Below are positions 52,148 through 59,673 of a stretch of 64,000 bases of DNA, piece by piece. A program made the position numbers and the translations under genes. The notes below the pieces were generated by a model, which searched no databases, had not been told where the DNA came from, and saw nothing but the letters and a program-made list of their open reading frames with translations. Where the stretch lies: NCBI GenBank assembly GCA_964537685.1, contig CAZICM010000031.1:1-64000 (forward strand), read 5' to 3'. The DNA is from CAZICM01 sp964537685 (lineage in GTDB: Bacteria; Myxococcota_A; Polyangia; Polyangiales; Polyangiaceae). Position 1 is the stretch's first letter. Every line of letters starts with the position of its first letter.

Positions 52148-53518
52148 GTGGAGAGCTGTATTAAGCATAAGCCCGTGAAAGCCCTCCACACCGATCTCTA
52201 CCAGCTCACCATGGCCGCCGGTTACTTCCACACGGGCATGGCCAATAAACATGCGACATGCGAGATGTTTGTGCGCCGTTTGCCCAAGGCGCGGCGCTTT
52301 CTCGTGGCCATGGGGGTCGAGCGCGTTCTTGCGTACTTGGAGTCGCTTCGCTTTAGCGATGAGCAAATCGATTATCTCAAATCCGTTCCTGCTCTCGCCG
52401 ATGCGATGACGCCCGCGTTTTGTGATTATTTGCGGGCGCTTCGGTTTAGGGGCGATGTGTGGACGATGCCCGAGGGGACGCTCTTCTGTGCCCACGAGCC
52501 CGTGATGCGGATTAGCGCGCCCATCGTCGAGGCTCAGCTTGTCGAGACCTTTATGCTGTCGGTCATCAATCATGGCAGTACCGTCGCTTCCAAGGCGGCG
52601 CGCGTGATGATAGCCGCGAAGGGGGCTCAGTTGATGGAGTTTGGTACGCGCCGAACCCACGATGAGGCTGCGGTCGATGCGGCGCGGTGTGCTTATGCCG
52701 TGGGCTTCACCGGTACGTCGAATGTCGAGGCGGGTATGCGTTTTGGCGTTCCGGTGATGGGCACCGCCGCGCATATGTGGACGATGGCGCATGAGAGCGA
52801 GGAAGCGTCGTTTGAGAACTATGTGCGCGTCTTTCCCAATGCGTCGATTCTGCTCATCGACACCTATGACACCGTTCGCGGTGCGCACAGGGCGGCGGAG
52901 GCCGCGCGTGAAAAGCTAAAGGGCGTGCGTTTGGATTCGGGCGATTTAGGGGCGCTGAGCAAGGCTGTCCGAAGCGTGCTCGATGAAGCGGGCCTTAGGT
53001 CCACGCGCATCATCGCCTCGGGCGATCTCAATGAATATAAAATCGCCGCGCTGATTCAGGCGGGAGCGCCTATTGACGGCTATGGAGTGGGGACGGATCT
53101 GGTGACGAGCATCGATGCTCCGGCGCTGGGAGGCGTGTACAAACTCGTGGTCATCGATGGACAGCCCATTGCCAAGTTTTCATCGGGCAAAAGCACGCTT
53201 CCCGGACCTCATCAGGTCTACCGCTTTCACGATGGCCAAGGCCAGATTCAGCACGATGTCATCGCGCTGGCGGATGAAGATCCCAAGAGCCTGGGACAAG
53301 GCGAGGCCGAGCCTCTTTTACAGCAGGTATTTAGGGCGGGCGAGCGGGTGGTGGGCGCTGAATCGCTGGATACCATTCGCGCCCGGGTACAGCGGGGCTT
53401 ATCATCGCTGCCCTTGAACCTCTGCGGGCTTGAAGAAGGAGAACCCGTGCTGAAGGCCGATATTTCAAAGGGATTGACAGACTTGATCGAAACCGTCCGA
53501 GCCCGGGTAACGCACTAG
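52148..53518 (+). CDS. pncB: Nicotinate phosphoribosyltransferase
   Basis: 456 residues, usual length. Conserved parts: LHTDLYQLTMAAGYF, FGTRRTHDEAAVDAARCAY, TGTSNVEAGMRFGVPVMGT, HEVEEAS-like MAHESEEASF and RLDSGDLGAL. It converts nicotinate plus PRPP to nicotinate mononucleotide in NAD salvage. The start is GTG 52148 or GTG 52175 (the latter directly before the conserved ALHTDLY); neither has a good Shine-Dalgarno. It is followed after 9 bases by the nicotinamidase gene, which makes its substrate. Confidence 0.94.
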   Translation: MESCIKHKPVKALHTDLYQLTMAAGYFHTGMANKHATCEMFVRRLPKARRFLVAMGVERVLAYLESLRFSDEQIDYLKSVPALADAMTPAFCDYLRALRFRGDVWTMPEGTLFCAHEPVMRISAPIVEAQLVETFMLSVINHGSTVASKAARVMIAAKGAQLMEFGTRRTHDEAAVDAARCAYAVGFTGTSNVEAGMRFGVPVMGTAAHMWTMAHESEEASFENYVRVFPNASILLIDTYDTVRGAHRAAEAAREKLKGVRLDSGDLGALSKAVRSVLDEAGLRSTRIIASGDLNEYKIAALIQAGAPIDGYGVGTDLVTSIDAPALGGVYKLVVIDGQPIAKFSSGKSTLPGPHQVYRFHDGQGQIQHDVIALADEDPKSLGQGEAEPLLQQVFRAGERVVGAESLDTIRARVQRGLSSLPLNLCGLEEGEPVLKADISKGLTDLIETVRARVTH

Positions 53519-53527
53519 GAGACAGCG

Positions 53528-54196
53528 ATGAGCCAGCGCAAGTGGATCTTTGTCGATGTGGATGTGCAGCACGATTTCTGCGAACCGGAAGGAGCGCTGT
53601 ATGTGCCCGGCTCGCCCAACGATGCCTTTCGGAGGCTGACGCAGGCCGCGCTGGATAAGAAGATTCCGATTCTAGGTTCGGTGGACTCGCACGCGCACGA
53701 CGCATGGGAATTCGCGTCGAACGAAAACCGAGGGCCTCAAGGTGAAAAGCCCAATTTCCCCGATCATTGCGTGAAGGGCACGCCTGGATGGCTGAAGACC
53801 CGGGGCACCTTGCCCAAGCGTTTTCGCTTTGTGCCCAACGTCGAAGAGGCGCCCATCGAGTTCGTTATCCGCGAGCTAAAAGGCCATCACACCCAGGGCG
53901 TCTATTTTGAGAAAGAGGTCTACAGCCTCTTTGCCAATCCCTTGGCGGAGCGCTTTGTCAAGGCCATGAACGAAGCGATGGATGGCGCGGAATTTTTCGT
54001 GTACGGCGTGGCGACCGATTACTGCGTGAAGGCGGCGGCGATGGGGTTTTTGGAGCGGGGATACAAAACCGCGCTTGTCACCGATGCCATTGCGGGCATC
54101 ACGGAAGAAGGCGTTTCGCAAGCCTTTGCGCAAATGAAAGAGATGGGCGCGCGCTTCACCACCCTAGCCGAGCTTCTCGAAGGACAAGACCGATGA
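53528..54196 (+). CDS. pncA: Nicotinamidase-like cysteine hydrolase
   Basis: 222 residues of the isochorismatase-like fold. The catalytic Asp lies in VDVQHDF, the Lys in DHCVKGTPG and the nucleophile Cys in VATDYCVKAAAMGF. A metal site is formed by DSHAHDAWEF and FPDHC. The arrangement matches nicotinamidase: nicotinamide to nicotinate, feeding pncB directly upstream. GGAGACAGCG precedes the ATG. The stop overlaps the Nudix gene start by 4 bases, indicating tight coupling. Confidence 0.9.
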   Translation: MSQRKWIFVDVDVQHDFCEPEGALYVPGSPNDAFRRLTQAALDKKIPILGSVDSHAHDAWEFASNENRGPQGEKPNFPDHCVKGTPGWLKTRGTLPKRFRFVPNVEEAPIEFVIRELKGHHTQGVYFEKEVYSLFANPLAERFVKAMNEAMDGAEFFVYGVATDYCVKAAAMGFLERGYKTALVTDAIAGITEEGVSQAFAQMKEMGARFTTLAELLEGQDR

Positions 54197-54873
54197 GCAC
54201 CGAGACCCGAACCGAATATCCGCGTCCCAGCCTGACGGCCGATGTTGTGTCGCTGTTGCTTCATCCCGATGGGCGGCTGTCGGTGTTGCTGATTCAGCGG
54301 GGGCGGCCTCCGTTTCAAGGCCAGTGGGCAATTCCGGGCGGTTTTTGCGAACCCAACGAGTCGGTTGAACAAGCCGGCGCGCGCGAACTGCTCGAAGAGA
54401 CGGGTATCAGCGATTTGCCGATTGAACAGCTTGCTGTGTTTTCAAAGCCTGGACGCGATCCCCGCGGATGGGTTGTGACCGTGGCGTTTATGGGATTTGT
54501 GCCATCGCACCGGGCGCACGAGGCGCGGGGCACCGATGACGCGGCCGATGCCCGCTTTTGGAATATTGTGCATCATCCTTCTCAATCGATTCCCTTTGAA
54601 TTGACCAGCGGCACGATGAGTTCAGGCCCATTGGCCTTTGATCACGATGAGATTTTGAGTGCGGCATTGCAGCGGTGCCGCAAGGAATGCGATCGGATTG
54701 CGTTTTTATTGTTGCCCGGGCGCTTTACGGGGGACGAGCTTCGCAAGGCGCATGAAGCGTTGCTGGGTGTGCCTGTGGACGCTCAAGCGCTGGTGAAGAG
54801 ACTGATGGAGCAAGGTCTGCTGACGGCGCATGAAGACGGCTCGTTTTCTTCTTCCAGGGCAAGCGCCGGTTAG
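54193..54873 (+). CDS. Nudix hydrolase with C-terminal winged-helix-like domain (NrtR-like)
   Basis: 226 residues. An intact Nudix box, G-x5-E-x7-R-E-x2-E-E-x-G, spans GFCEPNESVEQAGARELLEE and TGI. The second half (about 150-215) shows helices like RIAFLLLPGRFTGDELRKAH and LVKRLMEQGLLTAHEDG, a winged-helix layout as in NrtR, the ADP-ribose-responsive repressor of NAD genes. As the box is complete, it may also hydrolyse ADP-ribose, unlike NrtR members that lost activity. Position within the pncB-pncA operon fits either role: regulator or enzyme. Confidence 0.8.
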   Translation: MSTETRTEYPRPSLTADVVSLLLHPDGRLSVLLIQRGRPPFQGQWAIPGGFCEPNESVEQAGARELLEETGISDLPIEQLAVFSKPGRDPRGWVVTVAFMGFVPSHRAHEARGTDDAADARFWNIVHHPSQSIPFELTSGTMSSGPLAFDHDEILSAALQRCRKECDRIAFLLLPGRFTGDELRKAHEALLGVPVDAQALVKRLMEQGLLTAHEDGSFSSSRASAG

Positions 54874-54876
54874 ACC

Positions 54877-55482
54877 ATGGGATTTTTATTATTTGGGCTT
54901 ACGGGCGGCCTGGCCTCGGGCAAATCGACGGTGGCCGCGCTGATGCGGGCGCGGGGCATTGCGGTGATTGATGCCGATCAAATTGCGAGAGAAGTTGTGT
55001 TGCCCGGCACGGAAGGCAATGAAGCGGTGGTGCAGGCTTTTGGGCTGGACGTGCGCAAGGAAGACGGCTCGCTCGATAGGGCAAAGCTTGCGGATATTGT
55101 GTTTAACAATCCTGAGCAGCGAAGGCGTCTCAATTCGATTTTACATCCCCGCATAGCGATGATGACGCAACAGAAGGCGTCTCAATTGGCGGCGGAGGGT
55201 GTGGAACTGGCTTGTTATGAGGCTGCGCTGCTGGTGGAAAATGGCCTGGCCGATATGTTTAGGCCGCTGGTGGTGGTGGCCGTTCCCGAAGAAGTGCAGG
55301 TAAAACGGGCGATGGAGCGCGACCATGCAAGCCTTGAACAGGCAAAAGCCCGGTTGGCTGCTCAATTGCCGCTTTCGGCGAAGGTGGCGGTTGCCGACTA
55401 TGTGATTGAAAATTCGGGGGATAAAGAAGCCCTTGAAGCGCGGGTGGATGAAGTGCTTTCAGCCATCCGCGCCAAGAAATAA
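54877..55482 (+). CDS. coaE: Dephospho-CoA kinase
   Basis: 201 residues, normal length. P-loop GLTGGLASGKST, then DADQIAREV and a lid region containing RDHASLEQAKARLAAQ. It performs the last step in CoA synthesis (ATP-dependent 3'-phosphorylation of dephospho-CoA). The start lies 3 bases after the Nudix stop, so it is part of the same operon. A cofactor-biosynthesis grouping (NAD with CoA) is plausible. Confidence 0.94.
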   Translation: MGFLLFGLTGGLASGKSTVAALMRARGIAVIDADQIAREVVLPGTEGNEAVVQAFGLDVRKEDGSLDRAKLADIVFNNPEQRRRLNSILHPRIAMMTQQKASQLAAEGVELACYEAALLVENGLADMFRPLVVVAVPEEVQVKRAMERDHASLEQAKARLAAQLPLSAKVAVADYVIENSGDKEALEARVDEVLSAIRAKK

Positions 55483-55497
55483 GGGCTAAGAAGTCGA

Positions 55498-55770
55498 TTA
55501 ACGATTGTGATGGCCATGGTCATGGCCATGCCGGTGATGATGGCCCCGGCGTTCGGCATCCCTGGCAATCTCTTCGAGCATATCGATGACGGTTAGCGTC
55601 ATCGCCCGGGCCATGGCGAAATCGGGATGCCGGCTTAGGGCGCTATCCTCGGGAATTTCGGAGAGCGCGCGGGCGAGCTCTTTGGCAGCTTCCAGCGACG
55701 GTGTGAGCGTCGCCGCTGCGTGAGCGTGATGTTTGTGTGAGGTGTCCACGGCGTGAGCGGTCTGCGGCAT
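55498..55770 (-). CDS. Small protein with His-rich C-terminus
   Basis: 90 residues. The helical middle (SLEAAKELARALSEIPEDSA) is followed by a His cluster at the end (GHHHRHGHDHGHHNR), with a second, shorter His stretch near the N-terminus (HKHHAHA). No signal peptide. Such tails bind nickel, zinc or cobalt, as in Hyp, Ure and CooJ-type chaperones, but no metalloenzyme gene is adjacent. A role in metal storage is inference. Confidence 0.55.
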   Translation of the reverse strand: MPQTAHAVDTSHKHHAHAAATLTPSLEAAKELARALSEIPEDSALSRHPDFAMARAMTLTVIDMLEEIARDAERRGHHHRHGHDHGHHNR

Positions 55771-56083
55771 TGAATTACCCCTTCTTTTCGTCGGCCTAGC
55801 CCATAAACATTAGCAACTCTTGTGCCGTGCAAGATTTGCGCGAGATGTTTTAGGAATTTGGATGGGTCTTCAACAAGACCCTATTATTTTCGGTGTTCGC
55901 TCGAGGACGGGTTGATTTGTGGCACACCGCACATTGAAAAGGCCCGGCGACAGAGTTGCGTAAGTAGCGCAACATTTACGTGGGGCCGCGATGCAATGCG
56001 GCGGGATATACCTGGCATAGAAAACCAACAACCGATAGGCATATTTGGCTCAAGGATAAAAAAGGCTGTAGAACTGGACACCG
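55771..56083. promoter_or_regulatory. Intergenic leader region before the diguanylate cyclase gene
   Basis: 313 bases without a supported gene; a plus-strand frame starting at 55822 is not protein-like and shifts into the GGDEF gene in another frame. GGGTCTT-CAAC-AAGACCC (55864-55881) followed by TATTATTTT is a terminator-like hairpin on the plus strand. GTTGCG-TAAGTAG-CGCAAC (55955-55973) is a second hairpin. Together they could attenuate the GGDEF transcript. No GEMM c-di-GMP riboswitch core was found. Confidence 0.4.
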
Positions 56084-56836
56084 ATGACAGCGCCTATGTG
56101 GACACGTCCGGCGAAGCGTCCCCGGCAGGCGATCTATCCGCTGCTGGGGTCGCTGATCGGGTTTTTATCGTCGTTTGGATTGCTGTTGCTCCGTTGCCTC
56201 GATCGGCCTGAGCCTTTGAGTCTTCTGGTGCTTGAACGCGAGCTGTCGGCGGAGCGGCTGACCTATATCTACAGCGCGGCATCGACGCTGTTGGTCTTCG
56301 TTGGCTTGGGTTTTGTGATTGGGCGCCGAAGCGATGCATTGCAAGCGGCGTCGCTGACGGATCCCCTGACTGGGCTATGGAATCGCCGTTATTTTGAAAC
56401 CCGGCTGAGCGAAGAACTTTCGCGAATTGCGCGGATGGAAGGCACGGTGGCCATTTTATTGATTGATTTAGATCGATTAAAACAAATTAACGATCGTTAT
56501 GGTCATGGGATGGGCGACCGGGCACTTCGGCGGGTAGGGGAGGGACTTCGGGAGACATGCCGGGCGATGGACATTGTGGCGCGGGTGGGCGGCGATGAAT
56601 TTGCGGTGTTATTGCCGGAATCGCAGGTGGATCAGGCGATGGAGCTGGCGGAGCGGGTGAGGCTGTCGATTGAGCGGATAGAGGCGCCGGAGGGGCTGAA
56701 AACAACGGTATCGATTGGGGTTTCTGATTTGGCGCGGGCTCCGGTGAAGAGCGTTGAAGGCTTGTTTTCAAGCGCGGATAGAGCGCTCTATTCGGCGAAA
56801 ACGCGGGGCAGAAATTGCGTGGCGGCGGCGCCTTGA
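56084..56836 (+). CDS. Membrane diguanylate cyclase (GGDEF)
   Basis: 250 residues. Two membrane helices (LLGSLIGFLSSFGLLLL and a segment ending STLLVFVGLGFVIG) flank a short external loop of about 30 residues. The GGDEF domain is complete: DPLTGLWNRRYFE, LLIDLDRLKQIND, RVGGDEFAVLLP and ADRALYSAK. The inhibitory I-site RxxD occurs five residues before GGDEF (RAMD), so feedback control is likely. It would make c-di-GMP. The start ATG 56084 has only a weak Shine-Dalgarno. Confidence 0.92.
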   Translation: MTAPMWTRPAKRPRQAIYPLLGSLIGFLSSFGLLLLRCLDRPEPLSLLVLERELSAERLTYIYSAASTLLVFVGLGFVIGRRSDALQAASLTDPLTGLWNRRYFETRLSEELSRIARMEGTVAILLIDLDRLKQINDRYGHGMGDRALRRVGEGLRETCRAMDIVARVGGDEFAVLLPESQVDQAMELAERVRLSIERIEAPEGLKTTVSIGVSDLARAPVKSVEGLFSSADRALYSAKTRGRNCVAAAP

Positions 56837-56844
56837 AGCTTTGG

Positions 56845-57279
56845 TTAGGCCGCCCCGGCCTGCACAGGATTTGCCGCAAAAGCAAGGGCTTGCTGAAATT
56901 CGGCCTGGTCGGTAAAGGTCCGCAATGGAAGGCCCCGGGCAAGGCCAAATGCCCACAAGGCCGTCCCAATCATCTTTGATTTCACCAAAATTGAAGCCCT
57001 TCCACCGTGGTCGCGAAGCATAAGCAGCATCTCGGTGAGCTGCTTTCGTGTTTCTGAATCCCATGCATTCAATTGCTCACCATCGCAGAACAAGGTGAGT
57101 TTGACGCCCTCGCTCATAGCCCTGCGGGTTGCGCCGACGATAAACGCGGCGGCGGCAGGACTCAGAACTCCTTCCGCCGTGATCACCAGCACATGAGGCG
57201 AAGCCCATCGCACACGGACTTCGCTATCACGGGCAGCCCATTGTTCTTCGGGTGTCGGTGGGTTGGCAAAATGCGCCAT
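56845..57279 (-). CDS. STAS/SpoIIAA-like small protein
   Basis: 144 residues from ATG 57279. It has alternating strands and helices (VRVRWASPHVLVITAEGVLS, VKLTLFCDGEQLNAWDSETR, GGRASILVKSKMIGTALWAF) resembling the SpoIIAA/STAS-like fold found in many uncharacterised proteins. No phospho-acceptor Ser motif is obvious. It is divergent from the PARP gene with about 96 bases between, so they may share a control region. A longer upstream frame overlaps PARP and is rejected. Confidence 0.55.
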   Translation of the reverse strand: MAHFANPPTPEEQWAARDSEVRVRWASPHVLVITAEGVLSPAAAAFIVGATRRAMSEGVKLTLFCDGEQLNAWDSETRKQLTEMLLMLRDHGGRASILVKSKMIGTALWAFGLARGLPLRTFTDQAEFQQALAFAANPVQAGAA

Positions 57280-57375
57280 CTTGGCAGAATCGCCTATTCC
57301 AAGTCTTTTTTCAATGAAAACTCGCCGGGCCTCTTGCAAGGGCATAGGCAATGGGCATAAGGTGCGGACGGCGCA

Positions 57376-58806
57376 ATGGGCAAAGTAAAAGCTTGGACAC
57401 ATGGTGAAGCGGGCGAGCCTAGCTTTCCCGCCGATTTTAATATTGTGAAGAAGGCGGTTTTGCAGGTCACCGACATCAAGACCAACCGCAACAAATACTA
57501 CGCAATTGAGCTGCATTCGGCGGGCGGCCAATTCCGTGTCTTCACGCATTATGGGCGCACGGACGATTTGGAAACAAATCCCGAGGCGGGTCAAAAAGAA
57601 TGCCGTTACTTTAGTTCGCAGGCCGAGGCCGAGGGCGAATATCAGTCGATTTACAAGCAAAAAACATCGGCTTCGAAGGGGTATAAAGAGGTCGCGCTGG
57701 CTTCGAGCAAGATTGGTTCTCAGAAGGCGCGCGGCACGAGTTCGGGCGAGCTGGACAATAAAACCATTCAGAAGATGGCCGCTGGCAAGGACAAGGAAAG
57801 CCAGGCTCCCGTCATCAAGCAATCGGTGCTGAATGCAGGCGTTCAAGACCTGATCAATTACATTTACGGCGAGGCGACCAACGCGCTGACGACGACGATT
57901 GCCGCGAAGATTACGGCGCACGGCATTGAAACGCCTCTCGGTGTGCTGACGATCGGCCAAGTCGAAAAGGGCGAAATCATTCTACAAGAATTGTATCAAA
58001 TCTTTAAGGGTGGCAAAAAGAATCGCAACGACGTGGTGAAGCTCACGGGTGAATTCTATTCGGCCATTCCGCACCGGATAGGGCGTAGCCGGACGGCGGT
58101 GGAAGCGAGCGTGATTGACACGATGGAAGCCTTTGAGCAGAAGCAGGAAACGCTTCAGCTTATGAAGGACATGCTGAAGGTGAACGGCGAAGAAGGAAGC
58201 GTTTTGTTCGATCCTGAAATCGACAAGAAATACCAAGCCTTGCAGTGCGCGATCGATACCGTTCCCAGGGATGCGCCCAAATACAAAGAGCTTGAAAAGT
58301 ATGTGCTGGATAGCCAAATCAAGTCGAAGAGCATTAAAGTCAAAAATATTTTTACGCTCAAGCGCGAGCAGGAATGGAATTCATTTACCAACGATATCGA
58401 CAATCAGCGGCTATTGTTTCACGGGTCGCGCATAAAGAATTGGGTTGGAATTTTATCGCGTGGCATTTTATTGCCCAAGATTGTGGTGAGTCTGGGCGTA
58501 AACCGCACGGATGCGGGATGGCTGGGCAGCGGTATTTATTTTGGGGATGCCTCGTGCACAAGCGCATTTTATACCTCGGCGGGCAAGAAGAACACGCGCT
58601 TTATGGCCTTGGCCCGGGTCGCGCTCGGTAAAATGAAGGATTACCACAAGATTACCTATGGTATTACCGAGCCGCCGCCTGGATACCATAGCTGTCATGG
58701 TGTGCGCTCAAAACCCGGCGTCAACAGCGAATTTGCCGATGATGAATATGTCATCTACCAAGGCAGGCAGCAGCGCTTGGAGTATTTGGTCGAGTTTACC
58801 CTCTAA
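57376..58806 (+). CDS. Poly(ADP-ribose) polymerase-like protein (WGR, regulatory and catalytic domains)
   Basis: 476 residues. Residues about 25-110 form a WGR-type domain with FTHYGRTDD in place of the canonical WGR motif. About 145-275 resembles the alpha-helical PARP regulatory domain (YIYGEATNALTTTIAAKITA, GVLTIGQVEKGE). The C-terminal 190 residues form the catalytic domain with a complete H-Y-E triad: His349 in LLFHGSR, Tyr388 in GSGIYFGDA and Glu457 in DDEYVIY. A Glu is required for chain elongation, so this should be an active enzyme like PARP1-3. No DNA-binding zinc finger is seen, so WGR is the likely nucleic-acid reader. It starts a four-gene operon with a macro-domain protein. Confidence 0.9.
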   Translation: MGKVKAWTHGEAGEPSFPADFNIVKKAVLQVTDIKTNRNKYYAIELHSAGGQFRVFTHYGRTDDLETNPEAGQKECRYFSSQAEAEGEYQSIYKQKTSASKGYKEVALASSKIGSQKARGTSSGELDNKTIQKMAAGKDKESQAPVIKQSVLNAGVQDLINYIYGEATNALTTTIAAKITAHGIETPLGVLTIGQVEKGEIILQELYQIFKGGKKNRNDVVKLTGEFYSAIPHRIGRSRTAVEASVIDTMEAFEQKQETLQLMKDMLKVNGEEGSVLFDPEIDKKYQALQCAIDTVPRDAPKYKELEKYVLDSQIKSKSIKVKNIFTLKREQEWNSFTNDIDNQRLLFHGSRIKNWVGILSRGILLPKIVVSLGVNRTDAGWLGSGIYFGDASCTSAFYTSAGKKNTRFMALARVALGKMKDYHKITYGITEPPPGYHSCHGVRSKPGVNSEFADDEYVIYQGRQQRLEYLVEFTL

Positions 58807-58830
58807 AGCTTTCAGGAGCATGGTTTTCGC

Positions 58831-59652
58831 ATGAGCGTCAAAGTCGTTCTCGTGGATATCAATCCCAAAATGGTTAAAGCCTGGCGCGATACCTTCGAGG
58901 AGAATCCCGAAGTAGAAATCGTCCAGGGATCGATGCTCGATCAGCGGGTGGATGCCTGGGTTTCGCCGACCAATAGCTATGGCAATATGGATGGCGGGCT
59001 CGATGCGGTCATTAAGAATAATTTGGGCCAGAAAATCGAGCAGGCTGTTAAAAAATGCATTGCCGATCGCTTTGGGAGCACGCTTCCTGTGGGTCATGCG
59101 ACATGCGTGCCTACGGGGCGCCAAAAGCCCGGTTATTTAATTTCCACGCCCACAATGGTGAAATCGTCCGAGGATATCAGCGATTCATTAAATGTGGCGC
59201 TGGCGTGCGCGGCGGCATTTCAAGCCGTTCATATGCAAAATGCAAAAGATGCAAATAGCATTCAATCGGTGGCGCTTCCTGGATTGGGGGCGAATACAGG
59301 GCGGGTTCCTGCGGAGATTTGCGCCGATTTAATGTGGACGGCTTACAATATGTTCCGCGAGCATGCCTTTAGCGATTTTAAAGAGATGCGAAAGGCGCTG
59401 GAGGAAGAGCTGGGCGATTTGGGGCCGGCTGAAGCTAAACCGCTGAAAATGGCGGCGGTTGCGGCGGCGGCGGGCGGCGCTTCCAAGGCGGCCAAGAGCG
59501 GCGCCAAGCCTTCTCAAAAGGCTTCGGATGAGGACTTCGACGATCATGACGATATGGAGGACGACGACGATTTCGATGATAGCGAAGGCGGCGAGTCCGA
59601 TGATGAAGACGATGAGGATAACGACGACGAGGATTTCGACGATCACCACTAG
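58831..59652 (+). CDS. Macro-domain protein with acidic C-terminal tail
   Basis: 273 residues. The macro domain (about 1-180) has the ADP-ribose-binding block VDAWVSPTNSYGNMDGGLDA with Asn/Gly-rich loop, a GHATCVPTG strand and a VALPGLGANTGRV loop. These fit ADP-ribose binding or hydrolysis. An Ala/Lys/Ser segment is followed by about 50 Asp/Glu-rich residues (for example DDHDDMEDDDDFDD), which could bind basic proteins. It starts 25 bases after the PARP stop, with CAGGAG nearby. The pairing gives an ADP-ribose writer next to a reader or eraser. Confidence 0.88.
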   Translation: MSVKVVLVDINPKMVKAWRDTFEENPEVEIVQGSMLDQRVDAWVSPTNSYGNMDGGLDAVIKNNLGQKIEQAVKKCIADRFGSTLPVGHATCVPTGRQKPGYLISTPTMVKSSEDISDSLNVALACAAAFQAVHMQNAKDANSIQSVALPGLGANTGRVPAEICADLMWTAYNMFREHAFSDFKEMRKALEEELGDLGPAEAKPLKMAAVAAAAGGASKAAKSGAKPSQKASDEDFDDHDDMEDDDDFDDSEGGESDDEDDEDNDDEDFDDHH

Positions 59653-59673
59653 AACCTGATAAAAGGTGCCGCC

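Noticed and set aside
55880..56083. c-di-GMP (GEMM) riboswitch upstream of the GGDEF gene
   Set aside because: The conserved GEMM core and tetraloop receptor sequences were not found; only simple hairpins are present.
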